Positions 43,960-53,353 of a stretch of 64,000 bases of DNA are shown here, piece after piece. The stretch's first letter is position 1. Each line of letters begins with the position of its first letter. Under the pieces are notes generated by a model that ran no database searches, was not told where the DNA came from, and was given only the letters and a program-made list of their open reading frames with translations. Source of the stretch: Candidatus Heimdallarchaeota archaeon (GTDB taxonomy: Archaea; Asgardarchaeota; Heimdallarchaeia; Hodarchaeales; Hodarchaeaceae); NCBI GenBank assembly GCA_020353515.1, contig CP070695.1, positions 2,460,913-2,524,912 on the forward strand, read 5' to 3'. The position numbers and the translations under genes are program-made.

Positions 43960-45240
43960 TTACTTCTTTCTGCGACTGAATTGGAAAGCACCAAGAGCAA
44001 GAATACCCAAGAAGATCACAAAGAAGTCTATAGAAGCTGCACCTTCTTCTGGAATCGTACCTATCACGCCATCGACAAACCATGTCATATCCGAGAATAG
44101 ATCAGGGATAGATGCCCGTTCTCCAGATTTGAACATTGTAGTTCCATTCTGTGCTTTTATTGGACCTGTGAAAGGATCAAAATCCACATCTGCCCAAGTA
44201 TTGTTCATTTGATCTAAACGTGTCATTGTTAGATTATATACTGAGACTTCCCCTAGCACATCATCAGTTACAATCACTGCGTTCAGGTCATCTACAAATT
44301 TAGTATTAATGGGAACTCCGGCTTTTCCGCCAAGTTCAACTGCTTTCTCATGAAGGAACCATAAGTAGTCTACATCTTCAAGATTGGATTTAGTATAGTT
44401 ACCATCATGTATTTGTAAGAGAATCTCATCGTACATGACGTCCCAATGTGCTAACTGACCTGAAATACAACTGTTTGGCCCATACGATTGCATTGGTGAA
44501 TAATGAGAAAATGAATAGACATCAGCTGTTGCTTCTGCAACTTCAACGACAGTTGGAGAATCTTCAGTAAACGCTAGCATATCACATCCATCTGCAATCA
44601 AGGCATTGGCAGCGCTTGTTGCAGCAGTAGGATTATACCAGCTATTTATCCAGCGGACATCGACTGTTGCACTAGAATTTACTTCGAGGGCTCCTAATGT
44701 CCACGCATTAATGTGGCGGATAACTTCTGGGATTGGAAAAGCAGCAACATAACCTAGCTTACCACTTTCTGAAAGAGCTCCAGCCATTAACCCGTTAAGG
44801 TAATAGAGCTGATAGAAGTCTGCAAAGTATGTACCTACGTTTTTGGCGCGTTTAAATCCAGAGCAGTGGAAGAAAACAACGTCAGGATATTTCTCTGCCG
44901 CCGCGATAGTCCCATCCATGAATCCAAAGGACGTAGTAAAGATCACATTACAGTCATCGGCCACCAATGTGTCTACAGCCGCAACTACACTTGCAGTATC
45001 CTCTTTTACACTCTCAATATACACAGTCGTTAACCAATCGTATTTATTATCAATTATTGTTCTTCCTTCGTTATGGGCATGTGTCCAACCATAATCTCCG
45101 ATTGGGCCGACGTAGATGAAGCCTGCTTTTATATCTCCGTCAGCAACAGTGGTACCACCAGTCATTTGGAGTCCACTCACTAAAATGCTTCCAAATATCA
45201 GACTCATTATAAAATATTTTAAGAAGGTTGATTTTTTCAT
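43960..45240 (-). CDS. BMP-family substrate-binding protein with C-terminal anchor
   Basis: 426 residues. A signal peptide (MKKSTFLKYFIMSLIFGSILVSG) leads to a BMP/PnrA domain (about 37-345; FIYVGPIGDYGWTHAHNEG, FFHCSGFKRAKNVGTYF). These proteins bind purine nucleosides or related ligands outside the cell. There is no lipobox cysteine. Instead a single C-terminal membrane helix and RRKK tail anchor it, as expected for an archaeal surface protein. It is the first gene of the operon and is divergent from an ArsR-like regulator gene. The ligand is inferred from family only. Confidence 0.92.
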   Translation of the reverse strand: MKKSTFLKYFIMSLIFGSILVSGLQMTGGTTVADGDIKAGFIYVGPIGDYGWTHAHNEGRTIIDNKYDWLTTVYIESVKEDTASVVAAVDTLVADDCNVIFTTSFGFMDGTIAAAEKYPDVVFFHCSGFKRAKNVGTYFADFYQLYYLNGLMAGALSESGKLGYVAAFPIPEVIRHINAWTLGALEVNSSATVDVRWINSWYNPTAATSAANALIADGCDMLAFTEDSPTVVEVAEATADVYSFSHYSPMQSYGPNSCISGQLAHWDVMYDEILLQIHDGNYTKSNLEDVDYLWFLHEKAVELGGKAGVPINTKFVDDLNAVIVTDDVLGEVSVYNLTMTRLDQMNNTWADVDFDPFTGPIKAQNGTTMFKSGERASIPDLFSDMTWFVDGVIGTIPEEGAASIDFFVIFLGILALGAFQFSRRKK

Positions 45241-45276
45241 AACTTAATCGACCTCTTGCCTACTAGGAGCAGCTCT

Positions 45277-45286
45277 CTATATAAAG
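45277..45286 (-). promoter_or_regulatory. TATA box of the BMP operon
   Basis: On the minus strand the box ctttatatag lies about 37-46 bases before the BMP ATG at 45240. This fits a start of transcription near 45255 and a short leader. It lies in the 132-base region shared with the divergent HTH regulator. Confidence 0.5.
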
Positions 45287-45372
45287 ATTTCTTCTAAATT
45301 GAGTCCTAGGTGGGTAATACACATCGTCAAACTAAGAAATTAGTAATAAAACATAAAACGAACAATTGAAAA

Positions 45373-46008
45373 ATGGTTAAAACAAATCTACACAAGGGAT
45401 CTATAATAACAATGACACTTGATGATTTTTCTCCTTTATTTGAGGCTCTTAATAGTGAACGTCGTAGAGAGTTATTTCAATTCATATCTACAAATTTCGT
45501 CTCAAAAAATGATCTGGCAATAAAATTTAATTTAAAGCGAGCGAGCTTAAATCATCATTTGTCAAGAATGATTAATGCAGGTTTGATTCAAGAAGTATCA
45601 CTCTTATTTGATGGAAGAAGACATACCTTCATAATCCCTATTGTGAAAATTTTTCCAGAACGGTTAGTTGAAGTTCAACAGGATAAACAAAAAATAGTAG
45701 ATCAATTAAGAATTTGGTCGGACCGTAATGTTACTCTCGATAATTGGAATATCCTCCGGAAAAGTCTAGATAACTTAGCTGTTCCAGAAGATCTTGTTGA
45801 ATCAATTGAAATTCGCTTTTTTCCCCTGATTGGCACTAGAGCTTCAATTGAAACAAATTTCTGCTTTGTCTGTCGCACTAATAAGGCACAACAAGACTGC
45901 TTTGCCTGTAAGAACCTTGTATGCAATGTGCATAGCTATGAAATTGACCGTGAAGAGCTTGGTACCATCAATCTGTGTCCAAATTGTGTAAAAAAATTCT
46001 TTGGATAA
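45373..46008 (+). CDS. ArsR-like regulator with C-terminal cysteine cluster
   Basis: 211 residues from ATG 45373; ATG 45412, with AAGGGA upstream, would give 198 and starts close to the fold. The winged helix (about 18-85) reads LFEALNSERRRELFQFIST and LKRASLNHHLSRMINAGLIQE. The C-terminal 50 residues hold at least seven Cys plus His (CFVCRTNKAQQDCFACKNLVCNVH, LCPNC), a B-box-like zinc site or metal sensor. It is divergent from the BMP operon and probably controls it. That link is inference from position. Confidence 0.78.
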   Translation: MVKTNLHKGSIITMTLDDFSPLFEALNSERRRELFQFISTNFVSKNDLAIKFNLKRASLNHHLSRMINAGLIQEVSLLFDGRRHTFIIPIVKIFPERLVEVQQDKQKIVDQLRIWSDRNVTLDNWNILRKSLDNLAVPEDLVESIEIRFFPLIGTRASIETNFCFVCRTNKAQQDCFACKNLVCNVHSYEIDREELGTINLCPNCVKKFFG

Positions 46009-46023
46009 AAAGAGAGGGAGAGA

Positions 46024-48423
46024 TTAACCAATGATTCGGCTAACTGTCTCCTCAGAAATAGATGTTCGAAACAGGGAACGGAGTGAAAGATAAGCAGCTA
46101 AGATAATTCCAAGAAATACGTTTAATATTGACAAGGTAATACTAAATAGGTTGATTTGCACAACAAACACAACTCCATATTCAGCTGCCCAATCAAAGAT
46201 AAAGGTGGCCAATGCACCTCCGGTAACAAATCCAATGAAAATACCAATAACGCTTGTACTGACCAGCTCTAGTAGTACCGTGCCGAAGATCTCCCGATTA
46301 GAAACTCCTAATGCTCTAAAATTCACAAAATCATATTTTCTTTCCGAAATAGAAATAGATACAACTGAAACAGCAATAGCTACTCCTACAATTAAACCTG
46401 CAGACATTGCTGCAAGCATGAAGGCATAACCTAACATCATTGCATCTCGTACAGATTTTGCTAGCTCACTTTTGATGATTACATCTTGGACATTAGGATT
46501 CTCACCCAGTCTTTCTTCTATTTGATCTGAATCTTGAGGCTGCTCTGTATGAATGTAGATACCATTGGCATAATCTGTTTCAGCTATCCCTGCTAACCAT
46601 CGAGCAGTATCAATCGAAGTATATAACCCACCACCAGTGAATTCGTTAAGTATGGTCTCAACCTCTAAGGTCCTGTCATTACCCTGAACATCAATTACTG
46701 TCAATAAGTCACCTTTTTTTATACTAAATTTAATGGCTAGATCTTTTGTAATCACGACTTTCTGAGATCCTGGTACACCGCCAGTGTCGAAATTACGACT
46801 GATTGTTGATTCGTTAAGACCTGTAATCACATAATTTTGAGTCATGTCCTGTTTTAATCTAACAGGAACCAAAACATACGATTCATAATGTTTCCATGGG
46901 AGATTCTCAAGCATTGTTGCAATCTGTGATGAGTTTTGATAGTTGTTAAGAGTAATCTGCATGTCCCATGCTTCATAAAATTGAAACTGCTTGTCAATTC
47001 CAGTTGTAAAACTTGTTCCTGTGGTGGAACCGAAAAAAGAGATAGACATTGCCAGAATGATTCCAAAGATTATGAATAATGCTTTTCGCTTTTCTTGGAA
47101 GACTGATCGAATTGAAAATTTCGTCAATGGTGAGAGTGCCTTAATTTTTAGTAGTATCCGTTCAAAATAAACTGGACGAGCTGGTTTGAACATTGCTTGA
47201 GGTCGCATTGCTTCGATTGGAGTCATTCGTAGGATTCTCTGAACAGCTAGGAGAGAACCTGCTGTTGTAAAGAAAGTTATTAGGCAAATAAATCCCATAG
47301 TAGGGAATAATAGGAGTATAGAAGAAATAGAGGTCACATTAGGTAATTTCTTTATACCTACTAGTTCAATATAGAAATCTCCAAGACTAAAACCTGATAT
47401 TAAACCTAAAGTTATTCCAATTGATCCCCCTATTAGACCTATTAACCACGAATATATTATAGCACTTGTAGCAATTTCACGATTTGAAAATCCTAATGCT
47501 TTAAAAATACCCAGTGTTGTGATTTCTTCTTCAAGGATCCGCTTTAGAACAATAAATAACATTATACCAACAATAATTGCAAAAACAAATGATAAAATAA
47601 GACCCATGCCTGAAAAAGTTGGTGCAATACTTAATAAGAAGGCATCCCGACCGCTATATTGAAGTACAGAATCAATTCCATACTCCTGACTCATTGCGGT
47701 CAAAAATTCTTCCAGAAAACGATTACTCATTGATGGGTCATCGAAATAAATGGCAATCTGGTTGACTTGATCTGTGCTGTTCATATGAGATTCCCAATCT
47801 TGCTGTTTCATCCAAATCACAGGGCCATCCCACGAGCTCCCATAAAATTCAGTTACAATACCAGGTGATAACATAAATTCTGGCGAATCAACCATAGCAA
47901 TGACGGTTAAATTCAATATTCCTGAAGGAGTTAATACTACCAATTCGTCATTGATCTCCCAACCTTGGAGTTCGGCAGTAACCTTCTCAACAACGGCAAT
48001 ATTAGCATCAGTTGAATTATGGAGAGTATTGATGTATGGTTTATTATAATATAACTTATCAACAAGTAATTCTTCATTTCTAACAGCGTATAAATGTGTA
48101 TTAACCTGAGATTCAATTCCAGACTCAGTAACTTGTAACTCATGGAAATCTCGAAGTTCAAACTCAAAATCAATGTTTAGGTCTTCTTTGACTTGATTAA
48201 CTAGTAGTGTCAGGTTTGATTTATCCATTTGTTCTGTTGTTATCAATAGATGGTGATATCGATAACCGATCCAGGATGCATTCTCAACTTCAAGCCAATT
48301 GAAGTATAATGCGGAGTAAAAGATAGTAATAATGCTGCCAATGGTGATAACTATGATGATCGGGATAGATCGGAGCTTTTTACTTTTTATATCCCGCCAT
48401 GCTTTACGAATGAACAATTTCAT
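46024..48423 (-). CDS. FtsX/MacB-like ABC transporter permease
   Basis: About 799 residues from ATG 48423. It has an N-terminal helix (LRSIPIIIVITIGSIITIFYSALYF), a large outer domain, three helices around residues 280-400 with the FtsX repeat phrase FKALGFSNREIATSAIIYSW, then RILRMTPIEAMRP and a second similar half ending in three more helices (FRALGVSNREIFGTVLLELV). It is the permease of a LolCDE/MacB-type exporter that moves lipids, peptides or drugs outward, or acts on membrane proteins. It starts four bases past the stop of the ATPase gene. Confidence 0.9.
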   Translation of the reverse strand: MKLFIRKAWRDIKSKKLRSIPIIIVITIGSIITIFYSALYFNWLEVENASWIGYRYHHLLITTEQMDKSNLTLLVNQVKEDLNIDFEFELRDFHELQVTESGIESQVNTHLYAVRNEELLVDKLYYNKPYINTLHNSTDANIAVVEKVTAELQGWEINDELVVLTPSGILNLTVIAMVDSPEFMLSPGIVTEFYGSSWDGPVIWMKQQDWESHMNSTDQVNQIAIYFDDPSMSNRFLEEFLTAMSQEYGIDSVLQYSGRDAFLLSIAPTFSGMGLILSFVFAIIVGIMLFIVLKRILEEEITTLGIFKALGFSNREIATSAIIYSWLIGLIGGSIGITLGLISGFSLGDFYIELVGIKKLPNVTSISSILLLFPTMGFICLITFFTTAGSLLAVQRILRMTPIEAMRPQAMFKPARPVYFERILLKIKALSPLTKFSIRSVFQEKRKALFIIFGIILAMSISFFGSTTGTSFTTGIDKQFQFYEAWDMQITLNNYQNSSQIATMLENLPWKHYESYVLVPVRLKQDMTQNYVITGLNESTISRNFDTGGVPGSQKVVITKDLAIKFSIKKGDLLTVIDVQGNDRTLEVETILNEFTGGGLYTSIDTARWLAGIAETDYANGIYIHTEQPQDSDQIEERLGENPNVQDVIIKSELAKSVRDAMMLGYAFMLAAMSAGLIVGVAIAVSVVSISISERKYDFVNFRALGVSNREIFGTVLLELVSTSVIGIFIGFVTGGALATFIFDWAAEYGVVFVVQINLFSITLSILNVFLGIILAAYLSLRSLFRTSISEETVSRIIG

Positions 48424-48427
48424 GTCA

Positions 48428-49183
48428 TCAACCAGCCGTATCAATAGGAGGAGCTACCGTGAGTTCTTCCCAGAATTCCTTTTCTTTAGCTGGATCATAT
48501 TTGGAGGTACCAAAGATTTTTCCATCACGAAGGTAAATAACCTTATCTGCTAGAGTAGAGATGCCAACATTATGGGTAACAAGGAGTATTGTTACTTTAT
48601 AATTCTCATTCACACGTTGAAGAAGTTTCAAAATTTTTCCTGTGGTTTCGCTATCAATATTACCAGTTGGTTCGTCTGCCAACAGGATCTTAGGTTTCTT
48701 AGCTAATGCTCTTGCGATGGCTACCCTTTGCTGTTCCCCCCCACTAAGTTGTGCTGGGAATTTATTACTCTTATCTCCAAGGCCAACTTCTTCCAATAAC
48801 TCTTTTGATATTTTTCGTGCCTCATCTGAGGGATTTGTAAGCTTGGCTGCTAGTTCAACATTCTCAAATGCTGTTAAGGAAGCTACCAGATTATAAAACT
48901 GGAAGATGAACCCCACATTAAGTCGTCTATACTTCGTCAAATCCCTTTCTTTGAGGGAAACAAGATTAGTACTCTTTCCATTTGTACCAAAGAGGATTTT
49001 ACCTGTAGTTGGACGATCAATTCCCCCAATAACGTTAAGTAACGTTGTTTTCCCAGAACCAGATGGTCCTAAAATAACAAGAAACTGTCCTTGCTCGATA
49101 TTCAGAGTTATCCCGCTTAATGCAGAAACAGTTAATTCACCCATCAAATATTCTTTTGTTAAATCTTCTATCTGTAAAGTCAT
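48428..49183 (-). CDS. LolD/MacB-type ABC ATPase
   Basis: About 251 residues from ATG 49183; a TTG at 49204 adds seven residues. Walker A is GPSGSGKTTLLN, the signature LSGGEQQRVAIARAL and Walker B ILLADEPTGNID, all typical of the LolD/MacB group. It drives the FtsX-like permease encoded directly after it. The last 25 residues are acidic. The exported substrate is unknown. Confidence 0.93.
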   Translation of the reverse strand: MTLQIEDLTKEYLMGELTVSALSGITLNIEQGQFLVILGPSGSGKTTLLNVIGGIDRPTTGKILFGTNGKSTNLVSLKERDLTKYRRLNVGFIFQFYNLVASLTAFENVELAAKLTNPSDEARKISKELLEEVGLGDKSNKFPAQLSGGEQQRVAIARALAKKPKILLADEPTGNIDSETTGKILKLLQRVNENYKVTILLVTHNVGISTLADKVIYLRDGKIFGTSKYDPAKEKEFWEELTVAPPIDTAG

Positions 49184-49294
49184 TTCTTGCACCAAGTCAG
49201 ACAAGATAATATGTAGATTTAAGTTCCTCAGGTAAAAGAATATTTTTTACCTTTGTTTTTTTATAAGCTTTTCTTCCCGACTACATAATCAAAG

Positions 49295-49432
49295 ATGAAT
49301 CCAATGAAAAAAACAGACCACCCTAGGATTTCAGTTTCATTTGATGACAAAGAAATTCGGATAGAATTAAATCTTGTCAGATTGAAAAACAAAAGAAAGG
49401 AGACACAAAATTGGAGATTAATTCAGATTTAG
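49295..49432 (+). CDS. Possible 45-residue protein upstream of the MaoC-like gene
   Basis: A frame from ATG 49295 (MNPMKKTDHPRISVSFDDKE, then LNLVRLKNKRKET) overlaps the start of the MaoC-like gene by 22 bases. A TATA-like stretch, tttttataag (about 49257-49266), lies about 30 bases upstream of its ATG, so it would be the first product of the transcript. The composition is protein-like and basic. Function unknown, and it may be only a leader frame. Confidence 0.35.
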   Translation: MNPMKKTDHPRISVSFDDKEIRIELNLVRLKNKRKETQNWRLIQI

Positions 49433-50292
49433 TAGGAACACCTCTTAAACCATTTACGCGAACAATAGATTGGCCTGAAATTATGTATTTTGCTGCTAGT
49501 GTCGATGACGATAATCCATATTATTTTGATGATGAGCAAGACGAAGGCATCGTCGCGCCACCTGTGTTCTCCATTATAGCAAATTGGCCTGTGGTAAAAA
49601 ACATCAATGATCTTATTGACTATGAAGAATTCCCTCTAGAAGTACTATCGACAATTGTACATTATACTGAACACGTAATAATCCACCGATTAATAAAACC
49701 AAATGATAAGTTAACAATTACAGGAAAATTCACAACGATTATACCACACCGTGCAGGGACTCATGTCATAATTCGGTTGGAAACGCGAGATCGAGAGAAT
49801 CAGCTAGTTACGGAAGAATGTATTGGAGGGATGTTAAGGGGAGTTGAATGTATAGGCGGAGGAAAGGGGTTAGAAGACCAACCACAGATTATACAGCATG
49901 AAATTGGATCCAAACCCCTTTGGCAAGAAACAATGCACATTGACGCTTTGAAACCTTATATCTATGATGCATGTACTAATACCTCAGTTGTTCCTATTCA
50001 TACATCGAAACAATTTGCTCGTTTGGTTGGACTCCCAGATATCATTCTTCACGGCACGGCCACATTAGCGATGGCTGTTAGAACAATAACAAACAAGGAA
50101 CTAGAAGGAGATCCTTTCAGAATTGACGAAATAGCCTGCAAATTCACTAGTATGGTACTACCAAATACTGATATTAATCTAATTCTTAAGGAAAAAGCAC
50201 CTGAGAATGCTCCTGAACATTATTTCTTTGACGTATTTAATGATGAAGGCCGTAAAGCCATTAGTCAAGGCTATTTAAAGATTAAGAAATAA
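49411..50292 (+). CDS. MaoC-like hydratase/dehydratase, double hot-dog
   Basis: 293 residues from TTG 49411, which has AAAGGAGA about ten bases upstream. The N-terminal half has FAASVDDDNPYYFDDE with AGTHVIIRLETRDR, a FAS1/dehydratase-like hot-dog. The C-terminal half has CTNTSVVPIHTSKQFARLVGLPDIILHGTATLAM, where the Asp/Asn and HGTATLA phrase form the hydratase-2 active-site motif of MaoC. Such enzymes hydrate enoyl-CoA. It has no beta-oxidation partner in this window. Confidence 0.85.
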   Translation: MEINSDLVGTPLKPFTRTIDWPEIMYFAASVDDDNPYYFDDEQDEGIVAPPVFSIIANWPVVKNINDLIDYEEFPLEVLSTIVHYTEHVIIHRLIKPNDKLTITGKFTTIIPHRAGTHVIIRLETRDRENQLVTEECIGGMLRGVECIGGGKGLEDQPQIIQHEIGSKPLWQETMHIDALKPYIYDACTNTSVVPIHTSKQFARLVGLPDIILHGTATLAMAVRTITNKELEGDPFRIDEIACKFTSMVLPNTDINLILKEKAPENAPEHYFFDVFNDEGRKAISQGYLKIKK

Positions 50293-50479
50293 GAATATAA
50301 AAAACATTATTTGAGCAGGATCAGGGCAAGAATTAGATTTTTTGACTCAAATAATTCTATATAAAAGAAAATTCACATTTTTTTTAAAGATTCCCATATA
50401 ATAAAAAAAATGGAAAAGTTTTTATAACATGAGAAATAGGTTCTAGGATGATCAAAGAAATTTGTAGGGAGCCTAAAAA

Positions 50480-50722
50480 ATGAGTGCTTACTATTACTTA
50501 GGGAGAAAATCGGAAAAAAAACAGTCTCAGGTAATTTCTCTGGGAGCATTTACAGGAAACACATTTTATCCCACTATGGCTCATGAGGTATTCATAGTTC
50601 TTGTGAAAGAAGCTAAATTTACTATCCATGATGAGCATGGGAGGGAGTTGACGATTGAGAGATTCAAAGACTTGATCAATCATACATATATCAACAATCC
50701 ACCACTGATCTCCCTTAATTGA
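50480..50722 (+). CDS. Small protein, unknown
   Basis: 80 residues, mixed alpha/beta, with phrases TGNTFYPTMAHEVFIVL and TIHDEHGRELTIERFKDLIN. No cysteines, no membrane helix. GGGAG lies 11 bases before the ATG. It may be a small regulator or a subunit of something unseen. No family is recognised. Confidence 0.5.
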   Translation: MSAYYYLGRKSEKKQSQVISLGAFTGNTFYPTMAHEVFIVLVKEAKFTIHDEHGRELTIERFKDLINHTYINNPPLISLN

Positions 50723-50849
50723 AGAAGAAAATTCTTTCTCGAAAAACTTGAAAGAATATCATATCGTTTCTACATTTCAAAGAACTAGGTAATTTTTTCT
50801 GACCATTTATTATTCTCTTCAGTGAAAAGAAACTATTCTGTGGGAATAG

Positions 50850-51713
50850 ATGATGATTATCAAGAATTTAGCGAAAACAAGTATGACTGATATTACTAAA
50901 ACATTTAACGAAGCATTTGCAGATTATATTATCCAATTTACAACTTCAGAAGAATATTTACAAAATAGATGGAATGCTGCGGGCGTCGACTATGATCTAT
51001 CATTTGGGATTTTTAGTGATGATAATCTTGTAGGGTTCATTATTCACGGTATTGATCAGTGGAATGGAAAAGAAACAGCTTTCAATATAGGTACTGGAGT
51101 AGTACCAGATCATAGAGGGAAGAGAATTGTAAAGAAGCTATATAATCATGCACTACCTATTCTAAAAGAGCATGGAATTGAACAATGTCTTCTAGAAGTA
51201 ATTCAAGAAAATGAAAAAGCGATCAAAGCTTATGAGAGTGTAGGTTTCAAAGAGGAGCGAGAATTAATCAGTTTTACTTATAGTCTTGATACTAAAGGTG
51301 TTGTAGCTAGATTAGATGATCAAATCCAAATGAAAGTTGATACCGATATTTTAAGCATTGATTGGGATTTTGTACAGAGCTTTTGGGATTTTAAACCGTC
51401 ATGGGAACACTCTATTTCTGCTATAATGAAAAATGTGAATGTTTGTCAATTCCTTGGACTCTATAAAGAAGGGAAATTGATTGGTTATGCTATATTCACC
51501 CCAAAAACAGGTTATATTTTTCAATTTGCCATAGCAAAAGATGAAAGAGGAAAAGGATTTGCAAAATGTCTGTTTCAGAAACTCATGACATTTAGTGATA
51601 AACTTGTAACTATTAATGTAGATAAACGTTCAGAGCAGACGTTGAATTTTCTCTCAGCCTTTGGCTTTAAAGAATTCATTAAACAATATGAGATGAAGAA
51701 ATTTCCATTATAA
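50850..51713 (+). CDS. Double GNAT acetyltransferase
   Basis: 287 residues with two GNAT domains. The first (about 1-150) has TGVVPDHRGKRIVKKLYNHAL, a good acetyl-CoA loop (R/Q-x-x-G-x-G/R), and YESVGFKEERE. The second (about 175-287) has FAIAKDERGKGFAKCLFQKLM and LSAFGFKEFIKQY. Both halves keep the loop, unlike the GNAT at 22592. The substrate is unknown. It stands alone on the plus strand. Confidence 0.85.
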   Translation: MMIIKNLAKTSMTDITKTFNEAFADYIIQFTTSEEYLQNRWNAAGVDYDLSFGIFSDDNLVGFIIHGIDQWNGKETAFNIGTGVVPDHRGKRIVKKLYNHALPILKEHGIEQCLLEVIQENEKAIKAYESVGFKEERELISFTYSLDTKGVVARLDDQIQMKVDTDILSIDWDFVQSFWDFKPSWEHSISAIMKNVNVCQFLGLYKEGKLIGYAIFTPKTGYIFQFAIAKDERGKGFAKCLFQKLMTFSDKLVTINVDKRSEQTLNFLSAFGFKEFIKQYEMKKFPL

Positions 51714-51731
51714 TCCTTTTTATGTGAAATC

Positions 51732-52136
51732 TCAGATATCTAAACCAGTTAGGGAATTTATGACTCGCTGAAGCTTTGTACTCACTTCTTTTGCTACTAA
51801 TTCCAACTCTGGATTCCCAATTATCATAAACATCTTTTCAGGGTCAATTGCAGCCACTTTAGTTTTTCTTTCCTCTAATTCCTGAACAACGATATTGCAG
51901 GGTAAAAGAAGGCCGATTTCTCGTTCAATATCAAGAGCTCTTTTTGCAAATGGAGGATTGCATGCCCCTAAGATGACATAACGCTCAAAATCAACATTTA
52001 ATTTCGTTTTCAGAGTTTTTTTTACATCAATTTCAGTTAAAACGCCGAATCCCTCCTCTTTTAAGGCATTAACCGTCTTAGAGACAGCTATATCATATTC
52101 TTCATTTAAAACTATACTGATTTCATAATCTACCAT
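51732..52136 (-). CDS. DUF302 protein
   Basis: 134 residues with the DUF302 layout: EEYDIAVSKTVNALKEEGFGVLTEIDV, YVILGACNPPFAKRALDIEREIGLLLPCNIVVQEL. The family is small, cytosolic and of uncertain function, possibly binding metal or haem. The Shine-Dalgarno region is GAGGATTACTCAA before ATG 52136. It is followed upstream by the site-2 protease gene, with 17 bases between. Confidence 0.9.
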   Translation of the reverse strand: MVDYEISIVLNEEYDIAVSKTVNALKEEGFGVLTEIDVKKTLKTKLNVDFERYVILGACNPPFAKRALDIEREIGLLLPCNIVVQELEERKTKVAAIDPEKMFMIIGNPELELVAKEVSTKLQRVINSLTGLDI

Positions 52137-52153
52137 TTGAGTAATCCTCAGTT

Positions 52154-53239
52154 TTAATATTCTAATCCTTGGTTCTTAAAATTCTGTGCTATGGCAAGTC
52201 CATATGCAATGGATTGACTGGTAATCACTCCCATAATGTTACAAGGAGCATTATCATCAATCACAGGAATAAGCTGAGTCTTTTCTTTCGCCATGATTTT
52301 ATACGCGTCAAACACTGACCGATTGGGTAGGATTGATAAGGGTTTGACCATGAGATCAGCAACGATGGCATTTGATTGAGCTTCAGGAGCCATTTTTATA
52401 ATGTCGTTCCATGTAATAACTCCTAACAATTCACCTTTCTGACAAACAACTAGATCACTGATGCGGGCATGGAACATCATTTCAAGAGCTTGACTAACTG
52501 GGGTTGTAGGAGCTATTGTCATAACGCTGTCTCTTGGAAGCATAAAATCTCCAACCCGTAAAGGTTTAAGTAGTGATGATAATTTTGTTCCTTGTAGTTC
52601 TTGTGCAGCCCCCCAGTATATGAAAAATCCAATTATTATTAACCACAAATTGCTAATGAACCCAATAACTATCATTATCAAAGCAAAAAATCGTCCAATA
52701 CTAGCTGCGGTTTTAGTTGCTTCTATCAAATCCTTTTTCCACATTGTAAGGGATGCTCTAAGCACTCGTCCACCGTCCATTGGGAATGCTGGAATTAAAT
52801 TAAAGATCGCTAAGATAAGATTCAGGGATCCAATATCGAAAAAAATAAATCCTGTACCAATAAAAAGTGGTGTTGTAGACATCTGAAGTGGATATAAGAA
52901 GTGGATTAGTAAAGAAATCACTCCAATGACCAAACTAGACACAGGCCCAATAGCTGCTACTTTCAATTCAACTGAAGGATTGTCAGGAATATCCTCGATC
53001 TGTGCAGCTCCTCCGATTGGATATAAGACAATTTTGTTTACAGGCAAGTTGTTACGTTTAGCTAGGAGGGAATGGGCTAATTCATGGACTGTCACTGATA
53101 TAAAAAGTAATCCAAAAAGGATGACGGAATATATCTGAGGAAAAGTCACTAGGAACAAGAGTACAAATAATGCAATGAATGTAATATGTAAGTTCAGATC
53201 TATGCCATTTATACTAATAATTTTGTATGAATACTTCAT
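52154..53239 (-). CDS. Site-2-type membrane metalloprotease with CBS domains
   Basis: 361 residues. The zinc motif HELAH is H52-E53-x2-H56, and NLIPAFPMDGGRVLRA supplies the third ligand (Asp). About six membrane helices occupy residues 17-215. Two CBS repeats (about 230-355; SVMTIAPTTPVSQALEMMF, VADLMVKPLSILPNRSVFDAY) form an adenine-nucleotide sensor. Such proteases cut membrane-bound regulators within the bilayer. The CBS pair suggests control by cellular energy state. Its substrate is unknown. Confidence 0.92.
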   Translation of the reverse strand: MKYSYKIISINGIDLNLHITFIALFVLLFLVTFPQIYSVILFGLLFISVTVHELAHSLLAKRNNLPVNKIVLYPIGGAAQIEDIPDNPSVELKVAAIGPVSSLVIGVISLLIHFLYPLQMSTTPLFIGTGFIFFDIGSLNLILAIFNLIPAFPMDGGRVLRASLTMWKKDLIEATKTAASIGRFFALIMIVIGFISNLWLIIIGFFIYWGAAQELQGTKLSSLLKPLRVGDFMLPRDSVMTIAPTTPVSQALEMMFHARISDLVVCQKGELLGVITWNDIIKMAPEAQSNAIVADLMVKPLSILPNRSVFDAYKIMAKEKTQLIPVIDDNAPCNIMGVITSQSIAYGLAIAQNFKNQGLEY

Positions 53240-53353
53240 TCTTCTTCAAAGCTAAGTAGTTAACAATTGTTAATAAGCTTATTTATACTCCTTTCGTAAT
53301 CTTAACTTGACAATTCACTTGTGACTCACTTTAAGAATTTAGGAGGCAATGTG

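Noticed and set aside
43877..44212. 111-residue plus-strand open frame at the end of the BMP gene
   Set aside because: Antisense to the anchored C-terminus of the binding protein, with no ribosome site and a composition mirrored from it.
48906..49235. 109-residue plus-strand open frame over the LolD-like ATPase
   Set aside because: Antisense to Walker A of a clear ATPase; no independent evidence of expression.
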